Shown here in pieces: positions 56,484 to 64,000 of a stretch of 64,000 nucleotides of DNA. Location: contig CAYVBK010000005.1 in the NCBI GenBank assembly GCA_964449465.1, positions 62,001-126,000 of the forward strand, given 5' to 3'. A program made the translations under genes and the position numbers. The stretch comes from CAYRXM01 sp964449465. GTDB taxonomy: Bacteria > Chloroflexota > Anaerolineae > JAFGEY01. Below the pieces are notes generated by a model, which saw only the letters and a list, made by a program, of their open reading frames with translations, had not been told where the DNA came from and made no database searches. How positions within the stretch are numbered: position 1 is the stretch's first letter; each line of letters opens with the position of its first letter.

Positions 56484-58769
56484 CTATAAATCCAAACCAT
56501 CTGGAGCAAAATCACCCAAATCACCTTTTTGCGGCGCGATCCGAATCGCCGCCTCGGTCACACCCCAGGTGCGCTGAATTTCCTGGACGGCCGTTTGCAG
56601 CATCACCTCCAGGTCCAGCGTTTCACGCACGCGGCCGACCACCTCGGTCACCATGCGCTCGCGCGCCGCGTTGCGCTGCGTCTCATCCAAAAGGCGCAGG
56701 CTTTCAGCCGCCTGCCCCATCCGCTCGGCAGCCGCTCGAACCAAAGCAATGTCATGCTCGCTCCAGCGACGATCAGCATCCTGATCGTGAATGCCCAACA
56801 CACCGATCACCTGATCCCCAACCAGAATGGGCGTCACCAGAGCAGCAGGTTCGGTAGCCGAGCCCTGCCGTGCCAAAACATCTCGCTGTTGAGCCGCCTG
56901 CCGCGCCTCATCCAATACCGCCTCGTCTGGCAGAGGCGCGCCCGACCGCGTCAACTCGTAACTGGACGCACCCGATGCGCGAGCATAATCGCTCCAGACC
57001 TGCACCAGATAGCGACGCTGCGCCGCCTGCACCTGCTCCAAAGCCGCCTGTGCCTCGGCAAACAACCGCGCATTGTCAATTGCCGTAGCCACCTGATCGG
57101 CCATCGTCTGCATCACAGCAATATCCGACTCGTCAAAAGCCGCCTCGCGCGCACTCTGCACCGTCATCGCTCCGATCACCCGTCCACGTGCCCGCAGCGG
57201 AATCGCCATTTCTGAGTGGGTTTGGGGCAAAAAGGGATTGTCAAAGCGAACCGGTGCCGCGCCCACATCCAGTTGAATATCTGCCCGACCGGTTGACACA
57301 CAACGTCCGATCATAGACTGCCCGCCCACCTGCAACTTCCAGCCCTGAGCCAGCATCTGCTGCCCGGCCTCACCCGTGCCGGCACTCAAAACGGCAAATT
57401 GCTGCTCTTGATCCACCAAAAACAGACCCACATAATACAGGCCAAACCGCTCCTGCACCAGGTTGACCACCTGATAAAGCAGCGTATCCATATCCAGCAC
57501 CGATGTGGTCGCCTGCGACACCTCGGCTGCGGCCTGCAGCCCGCGCGTCCGCTCGGCTACCCGCTGCTCCAACAAGGCAATCGAATCGGCCAACTGACGG
57601 GTCATCTGGTTAAAGGCGCCGGCCAATACCCCCACCTCATCTTGAGACTCGACGCGCGCCTGCACCGAAAAATCCCCGCCGCTCACCGCCAGCGCCGTCG
57701 CCGTGATCTGCCGGATCGGGCGCACGATCTGAGCGGCCGCCCACCACAGCAAGACCATCGCCAAGGCAGCCAGAGCCATGCTGACGCCTAGCATCCCCCA
57801 GACCACCCGCATGGCTTCGACGTTCATCTCGGACACCGGCACCCAGACATTGACGCACCAGGGCGTTTCAGTCTGCCCAAACCCCAACGGCACATAGACC
57901 TTGAGATAGCCCGCCTCGCGATGGACAAAATAATCGCCGTTTTGAACGCGGGCCAGCCGCTCTGCGTCAAAAAAAGCATCCATCTCGGTCACCGGCCGGC
58001 CGATCAGTTCCGCCTGGCCAGTCACACCGGCCAGGATACCTTGATAGCTGATCAACGCCATCTTGCCGGTCTTGTTATAAATATCCAATTGGTCGGTCAG
58101 TTTTTGCATAAAATCCACCCTGAAATCTGTGCCGACCACACCATAAAACTGCCTCTGCCATATCACCGGTACTACCAGAGAGGTCATCAAGACCTGCTCG
58201 TTCTCGATGGAATATAAATAAGGGTCAATGATCACCTCGCGATGGGTTCGTTTGGGAATCAGGTACCAGTCGCCGATTCCTTCCGTCTCATAATCAACGA
58301 TAGCCTCCACATGGATGCTCCCATCCGGATCGCGCACCCAATACGGAATCAATCGCCCGGTTTCATCATGTATCGGTGCGTTGATAAACTCGGTGTCCCG
58401 CCCATCAAAGGCATTGGGTTCCCAGAGCGTATATGTGCCGAGAAGCTGGGGATTTTGCACCAAGACCTGCCGCAGCATCGCATTGACATCCTGCCGATCC
58501 ATACGGAGCGGATGAGCATCATCCTTGATGGCGGTCAAGGTCTGCGCCATTGTGCGTGCGGCGTCCAGGGCCATTTCGACCTCGGCCTTGATCGCCCTGG
58601 CCTCCGACTGCGCCACTGCCATCACCCGGTCCTGGACGGCCTGCTCAGAGGTGCGACGCAGCGAAACAGCCGCATAGCTCACCAGCACGGCCAGCACGGC
58701 CAACAAAATGCCACCCACCAGCAGGGCAATTTTGAGTTGAAGGGATCTGATGTTCGTCCATCCGCGCAT
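56484..58769 (-). CDS. dCache-HAMP-GAF membrane receptor (761 aa)
   Basis: 761 residues. TM1 about 12-34; a chemoreceptor-type double-Cache domain about 40-320 with WEPNAFDGRD, IPYWVRD, GDWYLIPKRT and GVVGTDFRVDF; TM2 about 320-350; HAMP about 347-397 (SQDEVGVLAGAFNQM); GAF 407-567 (FGLYYVGLFLVD, QTHSEMAIPL); half GAF; shared tail ending AAIRIAP. The Cache domain looks more like those of methyl-accepting chemotaxis proteins than the others in the cluster, yet no MCP signalling domain follows. The ATG at 58769 is chosen because AAGGAG lies 9 nt upstream; a TTG at 58832 would add 21 residues without hydrophobic or domain content. Confidence 0.92.
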   Translation of the reverse strand: MRGWTNIRSLQLKIALLVGGILLAVLAVLVSYAAVSLRRTSEQAVQDRVMAVAQSEARAIKAEVEMALDAARTMAQTLTAIKDDAHPLRMDRQDVNAMLRQVLVQNPQLLGTYTLWEPNAFDGRDTEFINAPIHDETGRLIPYWVRDPDGSIHVEAIVDYETEGIGDWYLIPKRTHREVIIDPYLYSIENEQVLMTSLVVPVIWQRQFYGVVGTDFRVDFMQKLTDQLDIYNKTGKMALISYQGILAGVTGQAELIGRPVTEMDAFFDAERLARVQNGDYFVHREAGYLKVYVPLGFGQTETPWCVNVWVPVSEMNVEAMRVVWGMLGVSMALAALAMVLLWWAAAQIVRPIRQITATALAVSGGDFSVQARVESQDEVGVLAGAFNQMTRQLADSIALLEQRVAERTRGLQAAAEVSQATTSVLDMDTLLYQVVNLVQERFGLYYVGLFLVDQEQQFAVLSAGTGEAGQQMLAQGWKLQVGGQSMIGRCVSTGRADIQLDVGAAPVRFDNPFLPQTHSEMAIPLRARGRVIGAMTVQSAREAAFDESDIAVMQTMADQVATAIDNARLFAEAQAALEQVQAAQRRYLVQVWSDYARASGASSYELTRSGAPLPDEAVLDEARQAAQQRDVLARQGSATEPAALVTPILVGDQVIGVLGIHDQDADRRWSEHDIALVRAAAERMGQAAESLRLLDETQRNAARERMVTEVVGRVRETLDLEVMLQTAVQEIQRTWGVTEAAIRIAPQKGDLGDFAPDGLDL

Positions 58770-58907
58770 AACCCATTTCTCCTTCGACAGGCCGATCCGA
58801 GGCAAAAACAAACCTGGTTTATATCCTCCCAATATCCTGGAGGAACACCGTCATCCTGATGACAGCCAGCAAGATGCCGGCATTTCCCTGTTTTTTGAGA
58901 TGATACC
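58770..58907. other. 138-bp intergenic spacer with weak inverted repeats
   Basis: Two small inverted repeats are visible: CCTCC/GGAGG at 58825-58843 and GTCAT/ATGAC at 58850-58863. There is also a self-palindromic ATGCCGGCAT near 58880. On the minus strand TATAAA could serve as a -10 element, but I find no credible -35 at the right distance. It could hold a weak internal promoter; I see no clear terminator. Confidence 0.35.
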
Positions 58908-61355
58908 TTATTTGGCCCAGGATTCCGGCGCGCCCATCCGCACATAGACGCGCGAAGCTCCCAACAGGCGGCTCAATTCCTGAGCTGTGTGATGCATCAA
59001 CGACTCGATATCGGCCGCCTGCTGCATCCGTGCCGCCAGGTCGGTCAATTCCTTTTGTCCGGCCGCAGTCATGCGAATTTGCTCCAACAGACGGGCGTTC
59101 TCAATGGCCAGTGCGATCTGGTCGGCAATGCCGCGCAGCAGCCCCAATTGTTCCGGCGGAATGGTCGCATGTTCATGCCGATCATAGCCGGCCTCCAACA
59201 CGCCCACCGTTTCTTGTCGCGACACCAGCGGCACATAGGCGCGCACCAGGTCGGCATGCCCGCTTTGTTCAAAAATTTGGCGGTCAAAGCGGTCATCCCA
59301 CCCGGCCACCACCTGAACCGCTTGACCGCGAGCCACATCCATCAAGATATCATCTTGCACCTGGTCCAGCAGGCGACTCAGCCCTTGCAGGTTGGCGGCC
59401 CGCCCCAACGCACGCGGGGTTTGCAACCGATTGGCCGCCCGATCAATGAGATTGATCGCCACATAAGTAAAGCCCATATCGGCGGCAAGAACATGTGCGG
59501 CCGCATCCAACACAAAATCCAGGTCCAGCGAGCCAGACACCGCCGCGCTCATCCGCTGCAAAATTTCCATCTCACGCACCCGCACCTGCGCTTCACTCAA
59601 AGCGCGATTGCGCTCCTGGATCAGCAGCGCAGAACGCAAAGCCCCACTGATCTCGCCACGCAGCCGGTCATATACAGACGCCTCGCGCAGCCAGGTCTCA
59701 AAAACAATGTAACCCAACTGATCCTGACCAAAATAAAGAGGCTCGACCACCCACGAAAACCGCTCCTCGCGCGGAAACAGGTCGTCGGGGATCAACTGCT
59801 TCAAGCCAAACAATTGTCCATCCAGAGGCAAAGCCAGCCGCTCGCCCTGGCGCAAAGCCAAAAACAGTCGCGCCGCGTCGAGTGAACGCTGTGCATCCTC
59901 ATACAAAGCCAGATAGCAACCCGAAATATTGAGTGGTGGCAGACTGTCGGCCAATGCATCCATCAAACCACGCACATCCAAAACCGACATCAAGCGCAAG
60001 CCGGTTTGCAGCATCAAATCCACCTGTTGAGTGGCCAGCCCACCACGCCGCATCTCGGCACGCAGGGTATTCTCGGCGATCATCACGCGTGCCTGTCCCC
60101 ACAGATTTTCGGCAGCTACCATCACTTGCGCACTCAGTCCCGGCAACACGGCACTGCGCATCGCCGAGATAACCCCTTGCCATTCTCTCACATCACGACG
60201 AGATTCCACCGAATCTTGCAATACTGCGTTCAAAACCGGCAAAAAGGTATTGGCCGAACGATCCAGATCGGCAAGCAAAGCGTCAAAAAGACGTTCCATT
60301 GACTCGACGCCGGCCGCCAACATCAGACCTTGCGCCGCCTGCACCATTGCCGAAACGGCCTCCTGCCGTCGCACCGCCGCGCCGCCCGCCCGCGCCTGCG
60401 ATCCGGGTAGAGCCGTTGCCGCAGCCTGGATCACCGCCTGCGGCAGACAGCCGCAAGATTGTCGAACGATCAAACGGGACGGCACCTGCACCTGATCCGG
60501 CACCACCTCGCCGCGCAGTTGTGCCACAATCAACCGGATCGCCTCCCGCCCCATTTTGTAATGATCCGGGCGCACCGTCGTCAGCGGCGGACTGGATGTC
60601 TGCCCTCGCACCGTGTCATCAAAACCCACCCAGCCGATATTCTCGGTTACGGCGACGCCACGTTCGCGCATCGCCGCCATCAGACCCAAAGCAAACCCCT
60701 CATTGGCCCCCACGACCCCGTCAAAATCCAGGCCAGGACGCAAACCCCGCTCATCGAGCAACAGACGAACCAGCCCGGCATGATTGTGCCGCCATCCATC
60801 CGAAGGAGGGGACACCAAACGTGGATCAAAGGCCAGGCCATGCTCCTTGAGAGACTCGAGATAGGCGCGATAACGCTCTTGCGCCCCAACATGCGTTCCT
60901 GGTCCGCAAATAAAGACCAGACGCTGGCAGCCATGCACCTCGATCAAATGATCGAGGGCCAGACGCATTCCGCTGTAATCATCCAACAGCACGCTGGGAA
61001 TGTTCTCTAGAGGCGTCTGCAAACTGACCATCGGCTGCCCAGCGTAGAGGCGAGTGAAATCGGCCACCCCCTTGGGGCCGACTCGCAAGCCAATCGCGCT
61101 GGACCAGAACACCACACCATCCAGATGCTCATGTCGCGCCAACTCAAAGGCCATCGGCAATGGGGCATGTTGCTGATCGGGTAACGGCTCGCCTACAAAG
61201 CAAATCAAATTCACCCCTTGCTCACCTGCCTCATCAAAGGCACCCAACCAACCCTGCTCATCCAAAACACCCATTGCCGTACTGAGCCAACCGACTGTTG
61301 GGCGATTGGCGAACTGATTTGCCAACTGCTCTTTATGCATTAAATGATTGCTCAT
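58908..61355 (-). CDS. Cytosolic LacI-fold ligand-binding / GAF sensor (815 aa)
   Basis: 815 residues, first gene after the best promoter in the window. Residues about 15-300 form a LacI/RbsB-like binding fold (MRLALDHLIEVHGCQRLVFI, VVGANEGFALGLMAAM, WVGFDDTVRGQTSSPPLTTV) without DNA-binding domain or signal peptide, ending in RQSCGC. A long helical linker (about 310-440) leads to a GAF-like unit containing LGYIVFET and LRGEISGALR, then GAF at about 605-760 (FTYVAINLIDR), and the shared tail ending YVRMG. It is a shorter paralogue of the protein at 28135-31944, with the same fold, RxSCGC box and LGY-FE segment. GCGAGGATAGT precedes the ATG. No GGDEF, kinase or other output is fused. Confidence 0.92.
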   Translation of the reverse strand: MSNHLMHKEQLANQFANRPTVGWLSTAMGVLDEQGWLGAFDEAGEQGVNLICFVGEPLPDQQHAPLPMAFELARHEHLDGVVFWSSAIGLRVGPKGVADFTRLYAGQPMVSLQTPLENIPSVLLDDYSGMRLALDHLIEVHGCQRLVFICGPGTHVGAQERYRAYLESLKEHGLAFDPRLVSPPSDGWRHNHAGLVRLLLDERGLRPGLDFDGVVGANEGFALGLMAAMRERGVAVTENIGWVGFDDTVRGQTSSPPLTTVRPDHYKMGREAIRLIVAQLRGEVVPDQVQVPSRLIVRQSCGCLPQAVIQAAATALPGSQARAGGAAVRRQEAVSAMVQAAQGLMLAAGVESMERLFDALLADLDRSANTFLPVLNAVLQDSVESRRDVREWQGVISAMRSAVLPGLSAQVMVAAENLWGQARVMIAENTLRAEMRRGGLATQQVDLMLQTGLRLMSVLDVRGLMDALADSLPPLNISGCYLALYEDAQRSLDAARLFLALRQGERLALPLDGQLFGLKQLIPDDLFPREERFSWVVEPLYFGQDQLGYIVFETWLREASVYDRLRGEISGALRSALLIQERNRALSEAQVRVREMEILQRMSAAVSGSLDLDFVLDAAAHVLAADMGFTYVAINLIDRAANRLQTPRALGRAANLQGLSRLLDQVQDDILMDVARGQAVQVVAGWDDRFDRQIFEQSGHADLVRAYVPLVSRQETVGVLEAGYDRHEHATIPPEQLGLLRGIADQIALAIENARLLEQIRMTAAGQKELTDLAARMQQAADIESLMHHTAQELSRLLGASRVYVRMGAPESWAK

Positions 61356-61515
61356 ACTATCCTCGCCTGATCACAAAAGCCGGCCGCCGATCCAATCACC
61401 ACACCCTATCCCGACTAAATCGGAACTGAACAGGGATTTGCCGCTCTGAAAATTGTTTCTCAGAAAGCAATGATTTCATAGGATAGGCCCTACCATCTCT
61501 TACTCTGCTTTATCC

Positions 61516-61544
61516 ATCATAACAAAAACGTGGCAATCTTGCAA
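61516..61544 (-). promoter_or_regulatory. Candidate sigma70-type promoter for the receptor operon
   Basis: On the minus strand, a -35 hexamer TTGCAA (61544-61539) and a -10 hexamer TATGAT (61521-61516) are separated by exactly 17 bp. The -10 matches consensus at five of six positions and the -35 at four of six. Transcription would start near 61509, giving a leader of about 150 nt before the ATG at 61355. It is the best match I found in the longest intergenic region, and no comparable site was found downstream. This is prediction from pattern only. Confidence 0.5.
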
Positions 61545-61768
61545 GTCCCATCCAGTCCTCAACCCACACACCAGACCAGGCTGCCTGTGCTAAAGACTGA
61601 CGAACCCACCAAATTGCCACGCTGACAGGGTAATTGAACGATGACCATGAGGCGTGTCTCCTTGACCGGGAAAGCAGCTTTGCTCTCATCCACACAAAAA
61701 TGATAACGGTCAGAACACGATCAACTGAAAATAAACATCATGCCTGCTCTACCATCACACTCTACCAC

Positions 61769-61798
61769 AAAACAAAACGGGTTATTGGTTACAAACCC
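61769..61798 (-). terminator. Possible weak intrinsic terminator after the pseudo-kinase gene
   Basis: On the minus strand, GGGTT and AACCC form a 5-bp stem around a 10-nt loop (61798-61779), followed directly by a T-rich tract TTTTGTTTT. It lies about 10 bp after the stop codon at 61808. The stem is short, so efficiency is doubtful, but the position fits an end of the upstream transcript. Confidence 0.4.
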
Positions 61799-61807
61799 AT
61801 TACAATT

Positions 61808-64000
61808 TCAAAGCGGCAGAGCCACCGAACCGTGCCACCCATACTCGATGTCAAACTCGACCCACATCTTGCCATGGTGCATCGCCACGATCTGCTTGCC
61901 CAAAGCCAGCCCTACGCTGCTGTCATCCAGATTCCAATCACTCTGCGCCAACCGGGCGCATATCTCATCCGCGTCGGCCAACCACTCGACGCCGCTCATG
62001 CTGATAATAATCCAGCGCGGCTCGCAATCCGAAAGAAAGGCTTGCAATACGACCTGATTCTGAGCGATCTGCTCCACTGCCACATTCAGCAAGCCCAAAA
62101 AGACCTGCTGCAACAAATGCGCATCTCCGCGCAGCAAAGGCAGGTCGGTTGGGCGGTCATCCCGCCATGTAAATACCACATCAATAAACCGCTGCCGCCC
62201 CAACAACAGCACCTCTTCGAGCAGGTTCACCAGGTCCACCGGCTGCCATTCCGGTTGAATGGTGCCGGTCTCCAACCCCGACAGGGTGATCACGTGATCG
62301 ATCAACCCCAACAACTGATAGCCGCTCTTGTGAATGGCCACCAGGTCGGCCCGCTGCAAATCGGTCAGCGGGCCGTCGGCGCCTTTGAGGATCAGCCGCG
62401 AAAAACCAATGATATTGTTCAATGAAGTAGCCAACTCGCGCGAGCCGACGCTCAACGAAGCCAGACGAACATGGTCCAGACGGCTCAACCGCTCCACGGC
62501 CTCATGCTCGGCCGCATAGACTCGGGCATTTTCAATCGCCACACTGATCTGATCACCCAGGCTCTCCAATGCCCCCACGTCCTGAGCGCCGATCGGATAT
62601 TGATTCGAGCCGACCAGATCGAGCAGGCCGATCACTCGCGAGCCGATGTACAAAGGCACCACCACCTCAACAAATCCCCCCGGTAAATGCTCTTTGACCA
62701 TCAGCTTGCCATGCGCCGAAACCACCCCGATCAGACTATCGCCGCCCACCTTGAAGCGATTGACATGCGGACGTGGATCCACCCCCTTGCCGGTGTGCAG
62801 TTCTACCCACTCACCCACTTCATCTTGCAACAAGATCGCCACATAGCGGACGCCATAGACATGGGCATAACTGTCCAGAATCAGTTGCCCCACCCGATCC
62901 AGAAGTTCATCCAGATCAAGAATGGATGTTGCGACCCGGCCGATTTCTGCGCTGAGGGCCAGCTGCATGGCCTGATAGCGCAACTGTCGGTTGGCCTGGG
63001 TCAATTGTTCGGTGCGCTCGGCGACTTTTTGTTCCAACCCCTCATACAACGACCGCAACTCGGCAGTCATAATGTTGAACGCCTGCGCCAGAATGCCGAT
63101 CTCGTCTCGGCGACCAATCGCCACCTCCTGGCCCAAGTCACCGTTGGCGATCTTGACCGCACTCATAGTCAACTGCACAATCGGCTGAGTCAACTGCCGG
63201 GTGATCACCGCCGCCAGAATGGTGGTCAACAAGGCCACCGCCAACGTGCTGGCAATCAAAACCGTAGCCAGATCATCCTGCCGCAGCATCGCCATCTCTT
63301 GCGGCTGCTCCACCAGCAAAACGGCCTCATACTCTGGCAGCCGCCGCCACGTCCCCATCACCGACACGCCCCAGGCATCCCTGTAAAACTCGACCCGTTC
63401 CGGCTCACGCCACACATGGTCGTACCAGGCCATATCCAGCGCGCCGGCCGACGGTCCGCATGCGCCATACAGACAAAGCATCTGACCTGCCGGCCAGAGC
63501 AAAAAAGCCGTCTTACCGCCCGACTCGAGCAGCGGCGCGAGCGACCGACCGATATGTCGCAGATCTGGTTGGCCCACCCACACCTGGGCCGGATTCCCGC
63601 CCGCCGCTGAGATGCGCACCCGATCAAAAGAAGAGATATCTATGGAATTGTCTAATGTGCAAACAACCTGCGGCTGCCCCTGATCGATCAAAGCAACCGA
63701 AACCACATCCAGTCCCAACAGACGCGCCCGCGAAAACAGAGCGCACACATCCTGCCACTGCCGGCTTTGAACGGCCTCGACCACCTGCGGATGTTCGATC
63801 CAAAAAGAAAGGCTGGTCTGTTGATAGATCAACCAACTCTGCACCTGCGCCAGACCGGCATCAGCCACCATGCTCAAATGCCCAACCGCCGCCTGACGCA
63901 CATCCCGCTCTACATAACGCACCGCCACAAAACTGACAATACTCAACGGCACAATCGCAAGCAGCATAAAGGCCGTCAGCAGAATGCGTCCCAACCCCCC
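61808..64000 (-). CDS. TM-sensor-HAMP-GAF protein with degenerate histidine-kinase module (5' truncated)
   Basis: The reading frame stays open to the window edge, so the true start is beyond 64000; the TTG at 63994 is not a reliable start. Visible: TM1, an extracytoplasmic sensor of about 220 residues, TM2, HAMP (RRDEIGILAQAFNIM), and a GAF. A HisKA/HATPase-like region follows, recognisable from GFSRLILKGADGPLTDLQ and GKQIVAMHHGKMWVE. The H-box reads SRELATSLN where active kinases have SHELRTPLN: the phospho-accepting His is Arg, encoded at 62440-62438. The G1 box DxGxG is replaced by MSGVEW, and the N-box lacks its usual Asn-x3-Asn pattern. It is therefore probably catalytically dead but may keep the dimer fold. 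It lacks the shared tail of the other receptors and seems to be a separate transcript. Confidence 0.88.
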   Translation of the reverse strand, partial: GGLGRILLTAFMLLAIVPLSIVSFVAVRYVERDVRQAAVGHLSMVADAGLAQVQSWLIYQQTSLSFWIEHPQVVEAVQSRQWQDVCALFSRARLLGLDVVSVALIDQGQPQVVCTLDNSIDISSFDRVRISAAGGNPAQVWVGQPDLRHIGRSLAPLLESGGKTAFLLWPAGQMLCLYGACGPSAGALDMAWYDHVWREPERVEFYRDAWGVSVMGTWRRLPEYEAVLLVEQPQEMAMLRQDDLATVLIASTLAVALLTTILAAVITRQLTQPIVQLTMSAVKIANGDLGQEVAIGRRDEIGILAQAFNIMTAELRSLYEGLEQKVAERTEQLTQANRQLRYQAMQLALSAEIGRVATSILDLDELLDRVGQLILDSYAHVYGVRYVAILLQDEVGEWVELHTGKGVDPRPHVNRFKVGGDSLIGVVSAHGKLMVKEHLPGGFVEVVVPLYIGSRVIGLLDLVGSNQYPIGAQDVGALESLGDQISVAIENARVYAAEHEAVERLSRLDHVRLASLSVGSRELATSLNNIIGFSRLILKGADGPLTDLQRADLVAIHKSGYQLLGLIDHVITLSGLETGTIQPEWQPVDLVNLLEEVLLLGRQRFIDVVFTWRDDRPTDLPLLRGDAHLLQQVFLGLLNVAVEQIAQNQVVLQAFLSDCEPRWIIISMSGVEWLADADEICARLAQSDWNLDDSSVGLALGKQIVAMHHGKMWVEFDIEYGWHGSVALPL

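Larger units (their letters stand above)
61356..61807. other. 452-bp intergenic region (operon boundary)
   Basis: The only gap over 300 bp in the window. From upstream to downstream on the minus strand it holds a possible intrinsic terminator next to the pseudo-kinase stop, about 220 bp with no feature I can support, a sigma70-like promoter at 61516-61544 and about 150 bp of leader before the LacI-fold sensor. A 61-codon minus-strand frame inside it has no ribosome site or recognisable product. Confidence 0.6.

Noticed and set aside
61510..61695. 61-codon minus-strand frame in the large intergenic region
   Set aside because: No ribosome site, no similarity I can see, and it overlaps the promoter candidate; more likely leader or spacer.
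1..64000. Chemotaxis operon
   Set aside because: Despite many Cache and HAMP domains there is no MCP signalling domain, CheA, CheW, CheY, CheB or CheR anywhere in the window.

Overview
The window is one long, almost unbroken run of genes on the minus strand. Read in transcription order (64000 down to 1) it holds 22 complete or nearly complete genes plus the first 22 codons of another. Nineteen of the complete genes are large, modular signal receptors built from GAF, PAS, Cache, HAMP, LacI-fold, PocR and multi-pass membrane domains. The others are a ParA/Soj-type ATPase, a lipoprotein solute-binding protein without transporter partners, and a receptor ending in a degenerate histidine-kinase module. 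I see no tRNA, rRNA, CRISPR array, transposase or convincing plus-strand gene. The GC-rich composition and the GAF/PAS style (GYYHAQIF, TRSEMALPL, VRLG-type signatures) suggest a Chloroflexota bacterium, probably Anaerolineae/Caldilineae-like. That assignment is inference from protein style; no marker gene is present.

Layout. 64000-61808: a receptor cut off at its 5' end, with TM-sensor-TM-HAMP-GAF and a pseudo-histidine-kinase. 61807-61356: the only long intergenic region, with a possible terminator for the upstream gene and the best sigma70-type promoter in the window. 61355-58908: a cytosolic LacI-fold/GAF sensor. 58769-33899: mostly membrane receptors (Cache-HAMP-GAF, 6TM-GAF, 7TM-Cache-HAMP-GAF, solute-binding-protein-TM-GAF) plus the lone solute-binding lipoprotein. 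33906-5042: six soluble multi-PAS/GAF proteins, including giants of 3004, 2080 and 1558 residues. 5039-4278: the ParA ATPase. 4285-1: three more membrane receptors, the last running off the left edge.

How the genes may work together. Every receptor downstream of the promoter ends in the same roughly 60-residue tail (a helix with an AAREQ-like motif, then D-x-D-x-VL-x-TA-x-E, then V-x-VRLG) and stops there. None carries a kinase, GGDEF, EAL, methyl-accepting or DNA-binding output. Gaps between genes are mostly below 60 bp and many genes overlap by 4 to 11 bp, so they are probably co-transcribed and translationally coupled. My leading hypothesis is a sensory array: many membrane and cytosolic inputs that co-assemble through a common GAF/tail scaffold, perhaps positioned by the ParA ATPase, signalling through a kinase encoded elsewhere or through the degenerate kinase-like protein upstream. 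The co-directional arrangement and shared tail are seen directly; the array function is inference.

Several stretches of about 250 to 530 bp are identical between neighbouring genes, including at synonymous sites, which shows that the cluster is being reshaped by recent duplication or gene conversion of domain-sized blocks.
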